From positions 31,082-95,081 of the forward strand of contig DATHDS010000025.1 in the NCBI GenBank assembly GCA_035318925.1: a stretch of 64,000 nt of DNA. The letters run 5' to 3'. The position numbers and the translations under genes were made by a program. The notes below the pieces were generated by a model. It was not told the origin of the DNA, did no database searches, and saw only the letters and a program-made list of their open reading frames with translations. This stretch comes from VAXT01 sp035318925. GTDB lineage: Bacteria > Actinomycetota > Thermoleophilia > Gaiellales > Gaiellaceae. Shown here piece by piece: positions 62,853 through 64,000 of this stretch (positions are counted from its first letter, which is position 1; every line of letters begins with the position of its first letter).

Positions 62853-63092
62853 CGACTAGCTGAAGGCCTTTATGAACCGATTGGCGAGCCGACCGCGGCG
62901 CGGAACGGCCGCGCCGTAAAGCAGCGGTTCCGCACGACGGCTATGACCCCGCGACCGCGGCGATCCCGTTTTAGTGGCGAACCCGAGAACCTCCAGCACC
63001 GGGCCATCCGCAAGCCCCTTTCCCGACGCGAGAACTGGCCGAACGGCTAGGCGACGATCCCGCGGGCTCAGCCAGAATGAGCAGAGAGGGGG
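62853..63092. other. 240-bp region, no gene seen
   Basis: This lies between two small orphan genes. It has short GC-rich palindromic bits (for example GGCGCGGAACGGCCGCGCC near 62896) but no coding frame with protein-like composition. Confidence 0.3.
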
Positions 63093-63317
63093 ATGAGGGC
63101 GGTGGCCATCTGCGGCATCTGCGGTGCCAAGTACGACGAGCGGGCCTTCCAGGTCGTGGTGCCCGGGCTTCGCGCTTCCTTCGACAAGGTCGACTGCGCC
63201 GAGCGCGCGCTGAAAGAGCATCGCCGCCAGGAGGCAAGACGGCCTGAGCTTGAGGAGGCACTCGTCAATGAGATCACGCGGCTACGCGAGCAGCTTCGCG
63301 AGCAGCTTCGCGTCTAG
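63093..63317 (+). CDS. Uncharacterised small protein with CxxC motif
   Basis: The protein has 74 residues. The N-terminus has ICGICGAKYDERAFQVVVPG, a CxxC that with Cys34 could hold zinc. The rest is a charged helix ending in a repeated REQLREQL. Similar short zinc-ribbon-plus-helix proteins are common in phages and mobile elements. I recognise no specific family. A G-rich purine tract precedes the ATG. Confidence 0.5.
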   Translation: MRAVAICGICGAKYDERAFQVVVPGLRASFDKVDCAERALKEHRRQEARRPELEEALVNEITRLREQLREQLRV

Positions 63318-63332
63318 CGAAACGCCGATCCC

Positions 63333-63569
63333 TCAGCTTGAAGCGCGGGGTTTGACCAGTAGGTCCTTCGTCGGCTTCCGCTCAGGCGGGGCTCGAAAGG
63401 AAACGCAGGTCAGTTCAGCGAGGAATGGCTCTTCAAGAAGCCCGAACTTCTCGACACGCCAGAGTCCGCCTTCGGCAAGGTTGACGATGTCGCCCTTCAC
63501 ATACGCGTGCTCTCCAGCGCCAAAGTCGGCCGCGCGGTCGGGCTCGCCCTGCGTCTTTAGTCGAAGCAT
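63333..63569 (-). CDS. Uncharacterised 78-residue protein
   Basis: The protein starts MLRLKTQGEPDRAADFGAGE and continues HAYVKGDIVNLAEGGLWRVE, with a small-beta-barrel-like pattern (GDIV, GGLWRVEKF, ELTCVSFRAP). It could be a short SH3-like or KOW-like fold. It converges on the CxxC gene with 15 bp between. No family is recognised. Confidence 0.45.
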   Translation of the reverse strand: MLRLKTQGEPDRAADFGAGEHAYVKGDIVNLAEGGLWRVEKFGLLEEPFLAELTCVSFRAPPERKPTKDLLVKPRASS

Positions 63570-63763
63570 GTAACGAGCCGTGATCGCGCCCCCCTGCTCG
63601 ACAATGGTGCTGGCCCCGCAAGTCTGAACTCTGTTTGCCTTGGCTCCTCGCCTCGCGCGCGCTATGGGGGGCGCGTCGGTGGCCTACGGGCTTCCGGCCG
63701 GGGTTCTGGCAGCAGGGCCAGTCGAAACCACTCTACTCCCCTGGCGATCGACCAGGTCGAGCC
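63570..63763. other. Short region without a supported gene
   Basis: Nothing recognisable was seen between the 78-residue gene and the end of the PASTA gene. It includes alternating GCGCGCGC sequence near 63655. Confidence 0.3.
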
Positions 63764-64000
63764 TTACCGGCGGCCGACCACCAAGTTGACCCTGGCGCCG
63801 CGCGCGCGCCTCGCCCCGGCCCGCGGGCTCTGCGCAATCACGCGGCCGACTCGCCTCGAGCGAGCGCGGCGGATGCGCCCCACAGAGCAGTGCGCCCTGC
63901 GGATCCTCGTCCGCGCCCGAGCGAGTGTCAGCCCGATCACCCTCGGGACCCTGCAGCGCACGGACGGCGGTGGGGGTGGCGGTGGCGGAGGCGGCGGCGG
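63764..64000 (-). CDS. C-terminal PASTA domain of a gene running off the right edge
   Basis: The minus-strand frame is open to base 64000. It begins with at least twelve consecutive prolines, a linker, then one PASTA domain (CRVPRVIGLTLARARTRIRR, then AHCSVGRIRR, VIAQSPRAGARRARGARVNL) and stops at 63764. A GTG at 63961 is in frame but lies inside the linker, so it is not the start. PASTA domains end Ser/Thr kinases, penicillin-binding proteins and various secreted proteins; which applies cannot be seen. The cysteine pair in the domain is common in actinobacterial examples. Confidence 0.75.
   Translation of the reverse strand, partial: PPPPPPPPPPPPSVRCRVPRVIGLTLARARTRIRRAHCSVGRIRRARSRRVGRVIAQSPRAGARRARGARVNLVVGRR

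Overview
The window is very GC-rich and densely coded on both strands, with many 1-8 nt start/stop overlaps and frequent GTG/TTG starts. It carries an ANTAR regulator, a CsoR repressor, a SigG-like ECF sigma factor with a SnoaL-type tail, a CGNR regulator and FtsX-type exporters. Together these point to a high-GC actinobacterium, probably a deep-branching soil lineage such as Thermoleophilia. That placement is inference from style and gene content; no rRNA or marker gene is present.

Layout. 1-2.9 kb: a sensor kinase cut by the window edge, two receiver proteins (the second frameshifted) and a convergent OmpR-type regulator. 3.0-18.4 kb: one 15.3-kb gene for a secreted, C-terminally membrane-anchored protein of about 5,100 residues. 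It is built from Ig-like modules, including 13 almost identical tandem repeats of about 100 residues. An 11-bp-period direct repeat between this gene and the divergent OmpR regulator suggests the regulator controls it. 18.4-25.6 kb: metabolic genes (sulfite-exporter-like permease, cobalamin adenosyltransferase, GNAT, acyl-CoA dehydrogenase, 3-hydroxyacyl-CoA dehydrogenase, thiolase, dienelactone hydrolase) interrupted by an XRE/nucleotidyltransferase pair that looks like a toxin-antitoxin module. 25.6-26.3 kb: two convergent, truncated, frameshifted sugar-nucleotide gene remnants. 26.4-34.5 kb: a cupredoxin, a heterodimeric ABC exporter with one consensus and one wholly degenerate ATP site, a copA-csoR copper operon with a likely CsoR operator, and a DHA2 efflux pump. 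34.5-41.1 kb: a signalling region with a STAS-like protein, ECF sigma factor, ANTAR protein, 1-Cys peroxiredoxin, a split PAS hybrid kinase and a GAF-GGDEF cyclase.

41.1-50.1 kb: a membrane sulfatase-like protein, a secreted acidic protein, and a six-gene operon (lipoprotein, two ABC ATPases, FtsX permease, OmpR regulator, histidine kinase). Two PhoB-like boxes lie before the secreted-protein gene and before the operon. At 50.07 kb is the 3' half of a tRNA-Met(CAT), cut at the anticodon loop, which is the signature of an integrative-element attachment site. 50.2-57.4 kb: a Dyp peroxidase, a 48-residue membrane protein, a mosaic of gene fragments (DUF2188, RHS core), and a second exporter operon (CGNR regulator, FtsX permease, fused dual ATPase). 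57.5-64 kb: a HAF-repeat secreted protein, small NTF2-like and ABM-like proteins, an Ada-AlkA DNA repair protein coupled to a NIPSNAP-like protein, a decayed reductase fragment, three orphan small genes, and the C-terminal PASTA domain of a gene running off the right edge.

Several genes carry single-base frameshifts, often in short homopolymers. Some of these may be assembly errors rather than true mutations.
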